Source: an uncultured Pelagibacteraceae bacterium (GTDB taxonomy: Bacteria; Pseudomonadota; Alphaproteobacteria; Pelagibacterales; Pelagibacteraceae). Taken from it: DNA of 64,000 bases. The DNA lies in NCBI GenBank assembly GCA_902587755.1, contig CACIMN010000002.1, positions 62,001 through 126,000 of the forward strand. The letters are read 5' to 3'. Shown one piece after another: positions 44,279 through 53,762 of the stretch. Below the pieces are notes generated by a model. That model was not told where the DNA came from, did not search any database, and saw only the letters and a list, made by a program, of their open reading frames with translations. A program made the translations under genes and the position numbers. Within the stretch, counting starts at the first letter, position 1; every line of letters starts with the position of its first letter.

Positions 44279-45046
44279 ATTAATCTCAATTGGAGTGTGA
44301 TCAGAAGGCTTTTCTCTTCCACGTGGATCTTTATTAATATTGATATCTTTAATTTGATTAATTATAGAATTTGAAACTAAAAAATGATCAATCCTCATGC
44401 CATTATTTTTTTGCCATGCACCTCTCATATAATCCCAAAATGTATATCCTTCTTTATCCTCATAAAAATGTCTGTAGACGTCATTAAAACCAAGATTAAT
44501 CATTTCTCTAAATTTTTTTCTTATTTCAAGTCTGTATAAAGCATCGTCTTCGAAACTTTTAACATTATAAACATCTTCTGCTGAAGGTATAATATTGAAA
44601 TCACCAGCTAAAATAATATTTAAATTTTTTTTAGATAAAATTTTTAATTGTTTTGTTAATTGATTAAGCCAATCTTTTTTATAATCGTATTTTTCAGTAT
44701 CTACAGGATTACCATTAGGGGTGTAAATATTTATTAATTGTATATTTTTTTTCTTATGTTCAAATTCAGCTGAAATTATTCTTGATTGTTTTAACTTATC
44801 CTTAATTAAATCTGTTTTGACATTTTTTAATTTATTTTTAGATATAATTGCTACACCATTATAACTTTTTTGACCAAATACATGACTTTCATAGTCCATT
44901 GATGAAAAATCATCATATGGAAAATTAACATCTTCAGTTTTGATTTCCTGCATCATTAAAATATCAGGTTTATATTTTAATAAATAGCTTTTGATATTTT
45001 CAATTCTTGCTCTTACCGAGTTTACATTCCAAGATGAAATGAGCAT
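44270..45046 (-). CDS. xthA: Exodeoxyribonuclease III
   Basis: Apurinic/apyrimidinic endonuclease and 3'-5' exonuclease for base-excision repair. I place the start at ATG 45046 (258 residues, MLISSWNVNSVRARI), as all ExoIII proteins begin with this block. The frame is open ten codons further inside erpA without support. Motifs are LMMQEIKTED, GDFNIIPSAEDVYN, RIDHFLVS and KPSDHTPIEI with the catalytic His. The start overlaps the erpA stop (TAATG on the minus strand). Confidence 0.94.
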   Translation of the reverse strand: MLISSWNVNSVRARIENIKSYLLKYKPDILMMQEIKTEDVNFPYDDFSSMDYESHVFGQKSYNGVAIISKNKLKNVKTDLIKDKLKQSRIISAEFEHKKKNIQLINIYTPNGNPVDTEKYDYKKDWLNQLTKQLKILSKKNLNIILAGDFNIIPSAEDVYNVKSFEDDALYRLEIRKKFREMINLGFNDVYRHFYEDKEGYTFWDYMRGAWQKNNGMRIDHFLVSNSIINQIKDININKDPRGREKPSDHTPIEINLA

Positions 45047-45363
45047 TAAAGTGAAAAAGATACTCCACAACCACATGAAGATTTGGTTTGTGGATTATAA
45101 ATTTTGAATTGTTCACCTATAAGTTCAGACACATAATCAACCTTAGATCCTTTAAGCAAATCAGCTGAAGTTTTATCAATTAAAATATTTTGATAATTTA
45201 AATCATCATCTTGTTTTGATTTATCAAATGTAAATTCATATTGAAAACCAGAACATCCTCCACCTTTGATAGCGATTCTGAAGAATGATCCTTTGTCTTT
45301 TTTTGATAACAAATTATCTATTTGTTTTAACGCTTTATCCGTAAATTTAATTTCTTTAATCAT
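45046..45363 (-). CDS. erpA: ErpA/IscA-type iron-sulfur cluster carrier
   Basis: A-type carrier of 105 residues delivering Fe-S clusters to target enzymes. The three conserved cysteines are present: GGGCSGFQYEFTF near residue 35 and SCGCGVSF at the end. It lies in the usual alphaproteobacterial position between dgt and xthA, divergent from dgt. The distinction between ErpA and IscA/SufA relies on this context. Confidence 0.92.
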   Translation of the reverse strand: MIKEIKFTDKALKQIDNLLSKKDKGSFFRIAIKGGGCSGFQYEFTFDKSKQDDDLNYQNILIDKTSADLLKGSKVDYVSELIGEQFKIYNPQTKSSCGCGVSFSL

Positions 45364-45413
45364 GTTTGAACACTGATATTACTAATATAATACTTAATTA
45401 TTTAAATTAAAGG

Positions 45414-46532
45414 ATGAAAAAAGACACTTTGTTAGGAGTATTTAAAAGTAAAGGCAGACTTATTAAAGAAGCTAATTCAAAATACAGATCTCCTTTTCAA
45501 CGCGACAGAGATCGAATAATCCACAGCGCATCATTTAGAAGATTAAAGCATAAAACCCAAGTATTTGTTAATACAGAAGGCGATCATTTTAGAACAAGGA
45601 TTACTCATTCAATTGAAGTTGCTCAAATAGCAAGATCAATTGCAAAATATCTAAAATTAAATGAAGATTTAGCTGAAACCTTAAGTCTTGCTCATGACTT
45701 AGGTCATACTCCCTTTGGCCACGCAGGAGAGGATGCTTTAGATGAATGTATGCAAAATTATGGAGGTTTCGATCATAATCTTCAGACACTAAGAATTGTA
45801 ATGTTTTTAGAAAATAAATATTTCAAATTTGATGGACTAAATTTAACTCTTGAAACTTTAGAAGGACTTTTAAAACATAACGGACCAGTAGAGAATCTAA
45901 GCATGATCAACGAACTCATTGGATCAAAAGTTTTCAAAAATAAGATTAATTTTAATACGTATCCATCATTAGAAGCTCAAATATCAGCTATATCAGATGA
46001 TATTGCATATAATAATCATGATATTCAAGATGGAATTAAAGCAGACCTATTTAAACTTGAAGAATTAGTTGAATTAGATTTTTTTAAAGAAATTTATCAA
46101 AAATATAAAAAAAAAATTAATAAAAAAAATTATAAAATTGCTATTTATCAAATCATCAGAGATTCAATAGATATTATGATTAGAGATTTACTAAGTAATA
46201 CAGAAAAAAATATTAAAAAATTTAAAATTAAGTCATTAAATGACGTGTCAAAATCAAATCAATTAATAGTTTCTTTTTCAGATAAAATACAAAATTCAGA
46301 ACAAAAAATCAGATCATTTTTAAGACATAGAATGTATGACAATAAATTGGTGCTTAATAAGAATCAAAGAGGTAAAATGATAATTAAGAAATTATTTAAA
46401 ATAATTAAATCAAATCCTAGAAAATTTCTTACTAAAGAGCAATTGACTAAAGACAAATATAGAGCTATTTCAGATTTTATCTCTGGTATGACAGACAGAT
46501 ACGCAATTAACCTTTATAACGATAATAAATGA
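45414..46532 (+). CDS. dgt: Deoxyguanosinetriphosphate triphosphohydrolase-like protein
   Basis: HD-domain dNTP triphosphohydrolase of 372 residues. N-terminal RSPFQRDRDRIIHSASFRRL, metal-binding THSIEVAQIARS and the HD motif HDLGHTPFGHAGE (His94-Asp95) are typical of the dGTPase type 2 proteins. It controls nucleotide pools or removes modified dNTPs. Its TGA overlaps the argS start by four bases (ATGA). Confidence 0.94.
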   Translation: MKKDTLLGVFKSKGRLIKEANSKYRSPFQRDRDRIIHSASFRRLKHKTQVFVNTEGDHFRTRITHSIEVAQIARSIAKYLKLNEDLAETLSLAHDLGHTPFGHAGEDALDECMQNYGGFDHNLQTLRIVMFLENKYFKFDGLNLTLETLEGLLKHNGPVENLSMINELIGSKVFKNKINFNTYPSLEAQISAISDDIAYNNHDIQDGIKADLFKLEELVELDFFKEIYQKYKKKINKKNYKIAIYQIIRDSIDIMIRDLLSNTEKNIKKFKIKSLNDVSKSNQLIVSFSDKIQNSEQKIRSFLRHRMYDNKLVLNKNQRGKMIIKKLFKIIKSNPRKFLTKEQLTKDKYRAISDFISGMTDRYAINLYNDNK

Positions 46533-48262
46533 ATATTTTTGAATTATATCTAGAAAAAATTAAATTTATTATTGTTGAGCTTAGTAAAAAAAATCAACTT
46601 ATCGTTCCAGAAAGTTTCAATGGTATTAATGCGGAAATACCGCCTCCAAAATTTGATTGTGATATTTCAACTAATGTTGCAATGGTTTTATCCAAACTAA
46701 ATAAAACTTCTCCAATACAATTAGCAGAAAAACTCGCACCTGAAATCAAAAATAGCGATGATCAAATAGACAATATATCCGTTGCTAAACCTGGTTTCAT
46801 AAATATTAAATTTAAGCCATCTTTTTGGTCAAACTTTATTAAAGAAATTATTGATAATGCCAAGAAATTTGGAATTAATGAGAAAGAGAAAAAAAATAAT
46901 TATTTAGTTGAATTCGTATCAGCTAATCCTACAGGACCTTTGCATGTTGGTCACTGTAGAGGAGCTATTTTAGGCGATGTCATATCTAATGTGTTAATAT
47001 TTAATAAGCATAAAGTTACAAAAGAGTATTATGTAAATGATTATGGTAATCAAATTATAAATTTTACAAAATCTGTATATTTTAGAATTAGAGAAGTAAA
47101 GTTTAACGAAACTTTTCCACAAGATAATCCTGATTTGTATCCAGGAGATTATTTAGTCGATTTTGCTAAAAATATAGTTTCAGATAATTCAGATCTAAAT
47201 TTTGATAATTATGATCAAATAAGCGATAGGTTAACAGCTTTATCTATAGAACAGGCGCTGCTTTTAATTAAAAAGAACCTTAAGAGTTTAGGAATTGACC
47301 ACGATAATTTTGTTAGTGAAAAAAGCATTGTTTCAAACAAAGAAGTAGAAAGTGTAATAAAATTTTTAGAAAAAAATAAATTTGTTTATAAAGGAAAAAT
47401 TAAAGCTCCAGCTGGAGAAGACGATAAAAACTGGGTAGAACGAGAACAGTTACTTTTTAAATCTACTGATTTTGGTGATGATAAAGATAGAGCATTGCAA
47501 AAATCAGATGGAGCATGGACTTATTTTGCAAGCGATGTTGCATACCATAAAAATAAAGTAGATCGTAAATTTGATTATTTAATAAATATCCTTGGAGCAG
47601 ATCATGCTGGTTACATCAAAAGAATTTCATCCTCAGTTGAAGCTTTATCAGGAAAAAAAGATAAACTAATTTGTAAAATTAGTCAGCTTGTAAAATTAAT
47701 TAAAGATAACAAACCATTTAAGATGTCTAAAAGAAAAGGTGACTACATTACGGTTGATGATTTAATTAAAGAAGTTGGAAAAGATGCAACTAGGTTTATC
47801 ATGCTCAACAGAAGTAGTGATGTTGAATTAGATTTTGATTTTGATGCTGTAAAAGAAAAATCAAAAGATAATCCGTTATATTATGTTCAATATTGTTATG
47901 CAAGAATCTCATCTGTCTTTAGACATATTGATAAAGATTTAAATTCAAACATTGAATTAGATGATTTTAGTTTTGAATATTCAAATGATGAAATCAAAAT
48001 TTTAAAAAAGATTTCAGAATGGCCTAAATGTATTGATGCAGCTAGTTCAAAATTAGAACCGCATAGAATACCTGTTTATTTATATGATCTTGCCTCAGAA
48101 TTTCACTCTTATTGGAATCTTGGTAAAAAAAACCCAGAAAAAAGATTTATTAATGATCAAAAAACAGTTTCACCAGATAAATTAATTTTTTTGAAAGCAA
48201 TATCTAACGTTGTAAAATCAGGAATGGATATAGTTGGCGTAGATACACCAGATAAAATGTAA
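46529..48262 (+). CDS. argS: Arginyl-tRNA synthetase
   Basis: Charges tRNA-Arg. The 577-residue class I enzyme has the N-terminal Arg additional domain, SANPTGPLHVGHCRGAILGD with HVGH at residues 139-142, YVNDYGNQI, and the KMSK-type FKMSKRKGDYITVDDL. A C-terminal anticodon-binding DALR domain (LYDLASEFHSYWN) closes it. It overlaps dgt upstream and the next ATG downstream by one base (TAATG). Confidence 0.96.
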   Translation: MNIFELYLEKIKFIIVELSKKNQLIVPESFNGINAEIPPPKFDCDISTNVAMVLSKLNKTSPIQLAEKLAPEIKNSDDQIDNISVAKPGFINIKFKPSFWSNFIKEIIDNAKKFGINEKEKKNNYLVEFVSANPTGPLHVGHCRGAILGDVISNVLIFNKHKVTKEYYVNDYGNQIINFTKSVYFRIREVKFNETFPQDNPDLYPGDYLVDFAKNIVSDNSDLNFDNYDQISDRLTALSIEQALLLIKKNLKSLGIDHDNFVSEKSIVSNKEVESVIKFLEKNKFVYKGKIKAPAGEDDKNWVEREQLLFKSTDFGDDKDRALQKSDGAWTYFASDVAYHKNKVDRKFDYLINILGADHAGYIKRISSSVEALSGKKDKLICKISQLVKLIKDNKPFKMSKRKGDYITVDDLIKEVGKDATRFIMLNRSSDVELDFDFDAVKEKSKDNPLYYVQYCYARISSVFRHIDKDLNSNIELDDFSFEYSNDEIKILKKISEWPKCIDAASSKLEPHRIPVYLYDLASEFHSYWNLGKKNPEKRFINDQKTVSPDKLIFLKAISNVVKSGMDIVGVDTPDKM

Positions 48263-48522
48263 TGTTAAAAGAAATTAAGTATTTAATCTTTATTGTTGTA
48301 ATTGCTTTATTTATTTTTTTGACTGGTAGATATTATTTTTCAGATGAAAATAAGAAAAAATCATACAGATCTTATAAAAATAATGATGAAAAAATTAAAT
48401 TATATTCAAAAAATCTACCTGTTTTGGAAAATGACACGCAAAATGTAATAGAATACGTTAAGCAAACAAACAAAAAAAAGAAAAAAAAGTTTAACTTTTG
48501 GAAACTTTTAGAGAATGATTAA
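48262..48522 (+). CDS. Small membrane-anchored protein in the place of a SPOR protein
   Basis: An 86-residue product with one N-terminal span (YLIFIVVIALFIFLTGRYYF) and a Lys-rich hydrophilic remainder ending KKKKKFNFWKLLEND. In many alphaproteobacteria the gene between argS and nagZ encodes a longer septal SPOR-domain protein. No SPOR domain is present here, so this looks like a reduced version that keeps only the anchor and linker. It overlaps argS by one base and nagZ by eight. Function is not known. Confidence 0.72.
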   Translation: MLKEIKYLIFIVVIALFIFLTGRYYFSDENKKKSYRSYKNNDEKIKLYSKNLPVLENDTQNVIEYVKQTNKKKKKKFNFWKLLEND

Positions 48523-49465
48523 GAATAGAAGAGCTTTTATTGTTGGTTTAAAATCATCAAAATTATCAAACAAAGAGATTACTTTTTTAAATAAATATAA
48601 ACCATGGGGAGTTATTTTATTTTCAAGAAACATAAGTTCAATTGAACAAACTAAAAAATTAACTGATAAAATAAAAAAGATATTTAAAGATAAAAAATAC
48701 CCAATACTAATTGATCAAGAAGGTGGCCGAGTAAATCGATTAAGTAAAATTATCTCATTTGACAATTTAACCTCTGAATATTTTGGCAATTTATTCACAA
48801 AAGATAAGAAAAAATTTAATATTATTTATAAATTATTTATCGATAAGACTTCGTATTTACTTAAATCAATTGGTATTAATATAAATACTGTTCCTGTTTT
48901 AGACCTTCGTGTTAAAGGAGCTAGCAATATTATTGGTGATAGGTCTTTTTCAAAAAATAAAAAAAATGTCTCTAAAATTGGAGATATTTGTATTAATAAT
49001 TTTCACGAAAATTCTATTGGAACTGTGATGAAGCATATACCAGGGCATGGATTAGCCAAGGTAGATAGTCATAAATTTACTCCTATAGTTACTAAAAACT
49101 TAAATTATTTGAATAAAAATGATTTTTTTCCATTCAAGAAAAAGCAAAGCTATTTTGCAATGACAGCACATGTAATATATCGAAATATAGATAAGTTAAA
49201 TACAGCTACACACTCTAAAAAAATTATAAATTTAATTAGAAAAAAAATTGGTTTTAAAAACATTTTAATTTCAGATGATTTATCAATGAAAAGTTTAAAA
49301 GATGATTTAAAAACTAATACTATTAAAACGTTTAGTGCAGGTTGTAATCTTGCACTTCATTGTAATGGCAAATTGTCTGAAATGAAGGTGGTTGGCGATA
49401 ATTCACCAAAGGTTAATAATTTTATTATAAAAAAAACATCGCTATTTTATAAAATTTTAAGTTAA
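48515..49465 (+). CDS. nagZ: Beta-N-acetylhexosaminidase NagZ (GH3)
   Basis: Removes N-acetylglucosamine from muropeptides during peptidoglycan recycling in the cytoplasm. The 316 residues have WGVILFSRNISS, LIDQEGGRVNRL, the GH3 NagZ motif KHIPGHGLAKVDSH (from about residue 173) containing the catalytic His-Asp pair, and ILISDDLSMKSL with the nucleophile Asp. It is smaller than most (about 340) but complete. Confidence 0.93.
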   Translation: MIKNRRAFIVGLKSSKLSNKEITFLNKYKPWGVILFSRNISSIEQTKKLTDKIKKIFKDKKYPILIDQEGGRVNRLSKIISFDNLTSEYFGNLFTKDKKKFNIIYKLFIDKTSYLLKSIGININTVPVLDLRVKGASNIIGDRSFSKNKKNVSKIGDICINNFHENSIGTVMKHIPGHGLAKVDSHKFTPIVTKNLNYLNKNDFFPFKKKQSYFAMTAHVIYRNIDKLNTATHSKKIINLIRKKIGFKNILISDDLSMKSLKDDLKTNTIKTFSAGCNLALHCNGKLSEMKVVGDNSPKVNNFIIKKTSLFYKILS

Positions 49466-49474
49466 TATCTGAGC

Positions 49475-50218
49475 ATGACTATTTCTGATTCTGCATTATT
49501 TAATGTTGATATTAATAATTATAATGGCCCTCTAGACGTCCTTTTAGATTTAGCCAAAGCTCAAAAGGTAGATCTTGAAGAGATATCAATTACTAAATTA
49601 GCAGATCAGTTTCACGATTATATTACAAAAGAAAAAGATTTAAATTTAGAAATTGCGTCAGAATATTTATTAATGGCAACTTGGTTAGCTTATTTAAAAT
49701 CTAAATTATTACTTCCAGGAACACCTGAAGAAGAATTTAAAGTTCAAGAAGTTGCTGAAAAATTAAAATTACAACTTAAAAAACTAGAATTGATAAGATT
49801 GCTTTCTGAACAAATGTTAAAAAGAAAAAGATTAGGAAGAGAAATTCGATCAAGAGGAATGAAAGGAAATATAAGATCTATTTATAGCACAGAATATAAT
49901 TTAAGTTTATTTGAACTACTTAAGTCATACTCAACAATTATAATGACCAAAGATTTTCAAAAAATGAATATTCCAAAATTACCTGTCTTTACTGCAGAGG
50001 ATGGAATTAAAACTATAAGAGAGTTTTTTGGTAAATTAATTGATTGGAAAAAATTAGATGATTTAATTCCTAAAAATTTTAAAAATGGTTCAAAATATAA
50101 ACGCACTGGAAAAGCAGGAATTTTCGCAGGTTCATTAGAATTAGTTAAAGAAGGAAACCTGACTATGAAACAAGATAAATTATTTGATGATATTTATGTG
50201 AAGGAAAATAATGATTAA
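49475..50218 (+). CDS. scpA: ScpA, segregation and condensation protein A
   Basis: Kleisin subunit that bridges Smc heads with ScpB for chromosome condensation. The 247 residues have the N-terminal YNGPLDVLLDLAKAQKVDLEEI block and YLLMATWLAYLKSKLLLP, then a linker and a C-terminal winged helix. ATG 49475 follows nagZ by nine bases. It overlaps scpB by eight bases. Confidence 0.93.
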   Translation: MTISDSALFNVDINNYNGPLDVLLDLAKAQKVDLEEISITKLADQFHDYITKEKDLNLEIASEYLLMATWLAYLKSKLLLPGTPEEEFKVQEVAEKLKLQLKKLELIRLLSEQMLKRKRLGREIRSRGMKGNIRSIYSTEYNLSLFELLKSYSTIIMTKDFQKMNIPKLPVFTAEDGIKTIREFFGKLIDWKKLDDLIPKNFKNGSKYKRTGKAGIFAGSLELVKEGNLTMKQDKLFDDIYVKENND

Positions 50219-50912
50219 AAAAGAAAAAATTGCAAAAGACAATATTGTTAAATTTCCATCCAAGCTAACTGATTTAGAAAAAGAGATTGAAGCAGTTATT
50301 TTTGCAGCTGCTGAACCATTAGATGTTGATACAATCGAAAGTAAAATAACGAAAAAAGGTAGTGTATCTAAATCATTAGAAAAGCTGCAGCAAGAATACT
50401 CTAAACGTGGAATTAATCTAGTTTGCATAAAAGAAAAGTGGTCCTTCAGAACCTCTCCTAATCTGTCAAATATTATGTCACAAGAAAGAACGGTTGAAAA
50501 AAAACTTTCTAGAGCTGCGGTGGAGACTTTGGCTATAATTGTATATCATCAGCCTGTTACTAGAGCAGAGATTGAAGAAATAAGAGGTGTTGCATTCGGA
50601 ACAAATACTCTTGAAATATTGATGGAGCTTAATTGGGTAAAACCGGGTGGTCGTAAAGATGTACCAGGTAGACCAATTCAGTATGTTACGACAGATGAAT
50701 TTTTAAGCCATTTTAATCTACAAAAATTATCTGATCTACCAACAATTGATGAATTAGGTGCTGCTGGATTAATTGACAGCACTAGTGTCGATAGTGCAAT
50801 TTTTGGAACTGGTAAATTCTACAAAGAAAAACAAGAAGAAAAAAAAGAGGATATTTATTCTAATATTGATGAGATGCTAAATAGTACTCTTGATACTGAA
50901 GAGAAAGATTAA
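50211..50912 (+). CDS. scpB: ScpB, segregation and condensation protein B
   Basis: Forms dimers of tandem winged-helix domains that bind ScpA in the Smc complex. The 233 residues contain LEKEIEAVIFAAAEPLDVD, SRAAVETLAIIVYHQPVTR and EIEEIRGVAFGTNTLEILMEL, the standard ScpB pattern, and a Glu-rich C-terminal tail. It sits between scpA and tatA as in other alphaproteobacteria. Confidence 0.94.
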   Translation: MIKKEKIAKDNIVKFPSKLTDLEKEIEAVIFAAAEPLDVDTIESKITKKGSVSKSLEKLQQEYSKRGINLVCIKEKWSFRTSPNLSNIMSQERTVEKKLSRAAVETLAIIVYHQPVTRAEIEEIRGVAFGTNTLEILMELNWVKPGGRKDVPGRPIQYVTTDEFLSHFNLQKLSDLPTIDELGAAGLIDSTSVDSAIFGTGKFYKEKQEEKKEDIYSNIDEMLNSTLDTEEKD

Positions 50913-50959
50913 CAAAAAAGTAACTTTTAAATTAATCGTAAAAAGGTTATAAGTTTTTT

Positions 50960-51160
50960 ATGAGCATAGGAATTTGGCAAATTGCAATCGTAGTTATATT
51001 AGTAGTCTTATTATTTGGGCGAGGTAAAATTTCTAGTCTGATGGGTGATGTAGCTAAGGGAATTAAAAGTTTTAAAAAAGGAATGGCGTCAGATGTTACT
51101 GACGATACAGAGCCAAAAAATATTTCCGACGAAAATAAAGACTCAGAAAAAAAAGATTAA
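50960..51160 (+). CDS. tatA: TatA, twin-arginine translocase subunit
   Basis: Pore-forming subunit exporting folded proteins. The 66 residues have a single N-terminal span ([18 protein letters not shown]) ending with the conserved [20 protein letters not shown] hinge and amphipathic helix, and an acidic-basic tail. ATG 50960 follows a short gap after scpB. Five bases separate it from tatB. Confidence 0.93.
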   Translation: MSIGIWQIAIVVILVVLLFGRGKISSLMGDVAKGIKSFKKGMASDVTDDTEPKNISDENKDSEKKD

Positions 51161-51165
51161 ATCAC

Positions 51166-51384
51166 ATGCCTACTATTGGTTGGTTTGAGATATTAATTGT
51201 TGTTGGTATTGCAATTGTTGTTCTTGGCCCAAAAGATTTTCCAATCATGTTAAAGAAAGCTGGTTCTTGGATAGGATCTGCTAAAAGATATGTAAGCAAC
51301 ATTCAAAATGAAGTTTCTAATTTAGAAATTGATGAAGAAAAAATTGATAAAGAAATAAAAAAAGAAACTAAAAAAGATGAGTAA
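51166..51384 (+). CDS. tatB: TatB, twin-arginine translocase subunit, very short
   Basis: Receptor partner of TatC. It has 72 residues, against 130-170 in most proteobacteria. The N-terminal MPTIGWFEILIVVGIAIVVL and GPKDFPIMLKKAGSWIGSAK hinge are those of TatB, with the E in WFE as expected. The C-terminal tail is almost missing. It overlaps tatC by eight bases. TatA-like function cannot be excluded but the order A-B-C and the hinge support TatB. Confidence 0.9.
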   Translation: MPTIGWFEILIVVGIAIVVLGPKDFPIMLKKAGSWIGSAKRYVSNIQNEVSNLEIDEEKIDKEIKKETKKDE

Positions 51385-52147
51385 TGAAGAAAATGAAGGT
51401 GGATTTGTTAGCCACCTAACAGAATTAAGAAAAAGATTAATACATAGTTTCGTATTTCTAATAATCTTTTTTGTAATTTGTTATATATTTGCGGAACATA
51501 TTTATGGTTTTTTAGTTGATCCATTTGCTCAAGCCGTAAAAGATGATGGATCTGACCGAAGGCTTATTTTTACAGCCTTACAAGAAACTTTTTTAACCTA
51601 TATAAAGGTATCTTTTTTCACTGCTTTTTTTGTGACTTGTCCATTTATTCTAATGCAAATATGGAAATTTATTGCACCAGGTTTATACAAACATGAAAAA
51701 GTTGCAATACTTCCGTACCTTGTATTAACACCAATACTTTTCTTTTTAGGGGGAATGCTTGTTTACTATTTGATAATGCCTCTGGCTATAAAATTCTTTT
51801 TATCTTTTGAAAGCACAGGGATGTCTACAAGTCTTCCAATTCAATTAGAGGCTAAGGTAAATGAATATTTATCACTTGTTATGAAGTTAATTTTTGCGTT
51901 TGGAATAAGTTTTCAATTACCTATAGTTTTAAGTTTATTAGCTAGAATAGGTGTTGTTGACAGTCAATTTCTAAAAGAAAGAAGGAAATATGTTGTAGTA
52001 ATTATATTTGCTGCTGCAGCATTACTAACACCACCAGATCCAATTACTCAAATTGGTTTAGCTATCCCATTATTAATTTTATATGAATTATCTATATTTT
52101 CAGTAAAATTTATAGAGAACAAAAAATTAGAAAAAACTGATGCATAA
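51377..52147 (+). CDS. tatC: TatC, twin-arginine translocase subunit
   Basis: Six-span inner-membrane protein that recognises twin-arginine signal peptides. The 256 residues include FVSHLTELRKRLIHSFVF at the N-terminus, with the conserved HLTELRKR, then QIWKFIAPGLYKHEK, and AAALLTPPDPITQIGLAIPL. It overlaps serS by eight bases. Confidence 0.95.
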   Translation: MSNEENEGGFVSHLTELRKRLIHSFVFLIIFFVICYIFAEHIYGFLVDPFAQAVKDDGSDRRLIFTALQETFLTYIKVSFFTAFFVTCPFILMQIWKFIAPGLYKHEKVAILPYLVLTPILFFLGGMLVYYLIMPLAIKFFLSFESTGMSTSLPIQLEAKVNEYLSLVMKLIFAFGISFQLPIVLSLLARIGVVDSQFLKERRKYVVVIIFAAAALLTPPDPITQIGLAIPLLILYELSIFSVKFIENKKLEKTDA

Positions 52148-53399
52148 TTTAAAAGAAATAAGAAAAGATTTTTCAAAATTTGAAAAAGATCTTGTAAAAC
52201 GCTCAGTAAAAATTGATTTTAATAATTTAAAAAAACTTGATGAGTTAAATAGAGATTTAATACAAAGGAAAGAAAATTTAGAAAAAGAAAAAAAAGATAT
52301 TTCAAAATCCAAAGATGAAAGTCTATTTAAAAAATCTAAAGAAATATCTATAGAATTAGAGAAGATTTCTGAACAACAAAAAAATACCAAAACTGAATTA
52401 GATAATATTTTATCAAGTATACCAAACATACCTCATCAAGATGTTCCAAATGGAATAGATGAAAATGACAATGTGGAAGTCCTAAAAGCTGGGAAAGTTC
52501 CTGAATTTGATTTTAAACCTAAATCTCATTACGAACTCGGCGAAAATTTAGGCATGCTAGATTTTGATCTTGCAACAAAAACAACAGGGTCAAGGTTTGT
52601 ATTTGTAAAAAAAGAGCTAGCATTATTGGAACGTGCTTTATCTAATTTTATGCTAGATACTCATATTATTCAAAATGGTTATCAAGAAATTTCACCTCCA
52701 TTAATAGCTTCTGATAATACTATGTATGGAACAGGCCAATTACCAAAATTTGAAAACGATCAATTTGAAATAAAGTTTGATCAAGGATCTGATAGAAAAT
52801 TTTTAATTCCAACTGCAGAAGTAATATTAACCAATATAGTTAAAGATAAAATCGTTAATCAAAAAGAATTACCTATGAGATTTGTTGCTTCAACTCCATG
52901 TTTTAGAAAAGAAGCTGGTAGTTATGGAAAAGATACAAAAGGAATGATTAGACAACATCAATTTTATAAAGTTGAGCTGGTAAGTATTGTTGAAAAAGAA
53001 AATTGTTTAGATGAATTAGAGCGAATGACTAATTGTGCAACAGATATTCTAGATAAGTTAAAGCTACCTTATAGAAAAATAATTTTATGCTCTGGTGATA
53101 TGGGTTTCAGTGCTGAAAAAACATATGATATCGAAGTATGGTTGCCATCAGAAAATAAGTATCGTGAGATATCATCATGCTCTTCTTGTTCAACATTTCA
53201 AGCGCAAAGAATGAAATCAAGATATAAAAATAAAAACAAAGAAACTGTTTTTGTTGGAACATTAAATGGCAGTGGTTTAGCTGTGGGTAGAACACTAATT
53301 GCTGTACTAGAAAACTATCAAAAAAAAGATGGTTCAATTATTATCCCTGAGGTACTGCGACCGTATATGAATAATTTGAAATCAATTTCAGCTAAATAA
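52140..53399 (+). CDS. serS: Seryl-tRNA synthetase
   Basis: Class II synthetase charging tRNA-Ser. The 419 residues begin with an antiparallel coiled-coil arm (about 25-105) that binds the long variable arm of the tRNA. Class II motif 2 is FRKEAGSYGKDTKG and motif 3 is GSGLAVGRTLIAVLENY. It ends the tat unit, and a 55-bp gap follows before yajC. Confidence 0.96.
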   Translation: MHNLKEIRKDFSKFEKDLVKRSVKIDFNNLKKLDELNRDLIQRKENLEKEKKDISKSKDESLFKKSKEISIELEKISEQQKNTKTELDNILSSIPNIPHQDVPNGIDENDNVEVLKAGKVPEFDFKPKSHYELGENLGMLDFDLATKTTGSRFVFVKKELALLERALSNFMLDTHIIQNGYQEISPPLIASDNTMYGTGQLPKFENDQFEIKFDQGSDRKFLIPTAEVILTNIVKDKIVNQKELPMRFVASTPCFRKEAGSYGKDTKGMIRQHQFYKVELVSIVEKENCLDELERMTNCATDILDKLKLPYRKIILCSGDMGFSAEKTYDIEVWLPSENKYREISSCSSCSTFQAQRMKSRYKNKNKETVFVGTLNGSGLAVGRTLIAVLENYQKKDGSIIIPEVLRPYMNNLKSISAK

Positions 53400-53454
53400 A
53401 GTTGTTTTAATTACACAGATAGTATAAGTATTCACATAATTTATAAGGAGATTT

Positions 53455-53748
53455 ATGGAAGGTTCAGGAATAGGACAATTTATACCGTTAATTTTAATTT
53501 TTGTTATTTTTTATTTTTTCTTAATCAGACCACAGCAAAAAAAAGTTAAAGAGCATAAAGCTATGGTTGAAAGCCTTAAAAGAGGTGACAGGGTTGTCAC
53601 TTCTGGTGGTATTACAGGTACAGTAGAGAGACTAATTGATAATGATAAAGTTGAAGTAGAAATTGCTGAAAATGTAAAAGTTGAGATAGTTAAATCTACT
53701 GGTATTCAAAGTCTTGTTAATACAAACACTCAAGAAGTTAAAAAATAA
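53455..53748 (+). CDS. yajC: YajC, preprotein translocase accessory protein
   Basis: Single-span protein of the SecDF-YajC complex. The 97 residues have FIPLILIFVIFYFFLIRPQQ followed by KKVKEHKAMVESLKRGDRVV and TSGGITGTVERLIDNDKVEVE, typical of YajC. AAGGAG precedes the ATG. A 16-bp palindrome (53741-53756) covers its end and stop. Confidence 0.95.
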   Translation: MEGSGIGQFIPLILIFVIFYFFLIRPQQKKVKEHKAMVESLKRGDRVVTSGGITGTVERLIDNDKVEVEIAENVKVEIVKSTGIQSLVNTNTQEVKK

Positions 53749-53762
53749 TTATTTTTAGTTAA

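Noticed and set aside
52127-52429. Minus-strand frame of 100 residues inside serS
   Set aside because: It is a Ser/Phe-rich antisense shadow of the lysine-rich coiled coil of seryl-tRNA synthetase.
53741-53756. 16-bp palindrome at the end of yajC as a terminator
   Set aside because: It consists only of A and T, has no loop, and secD follows immediately in the same operon.
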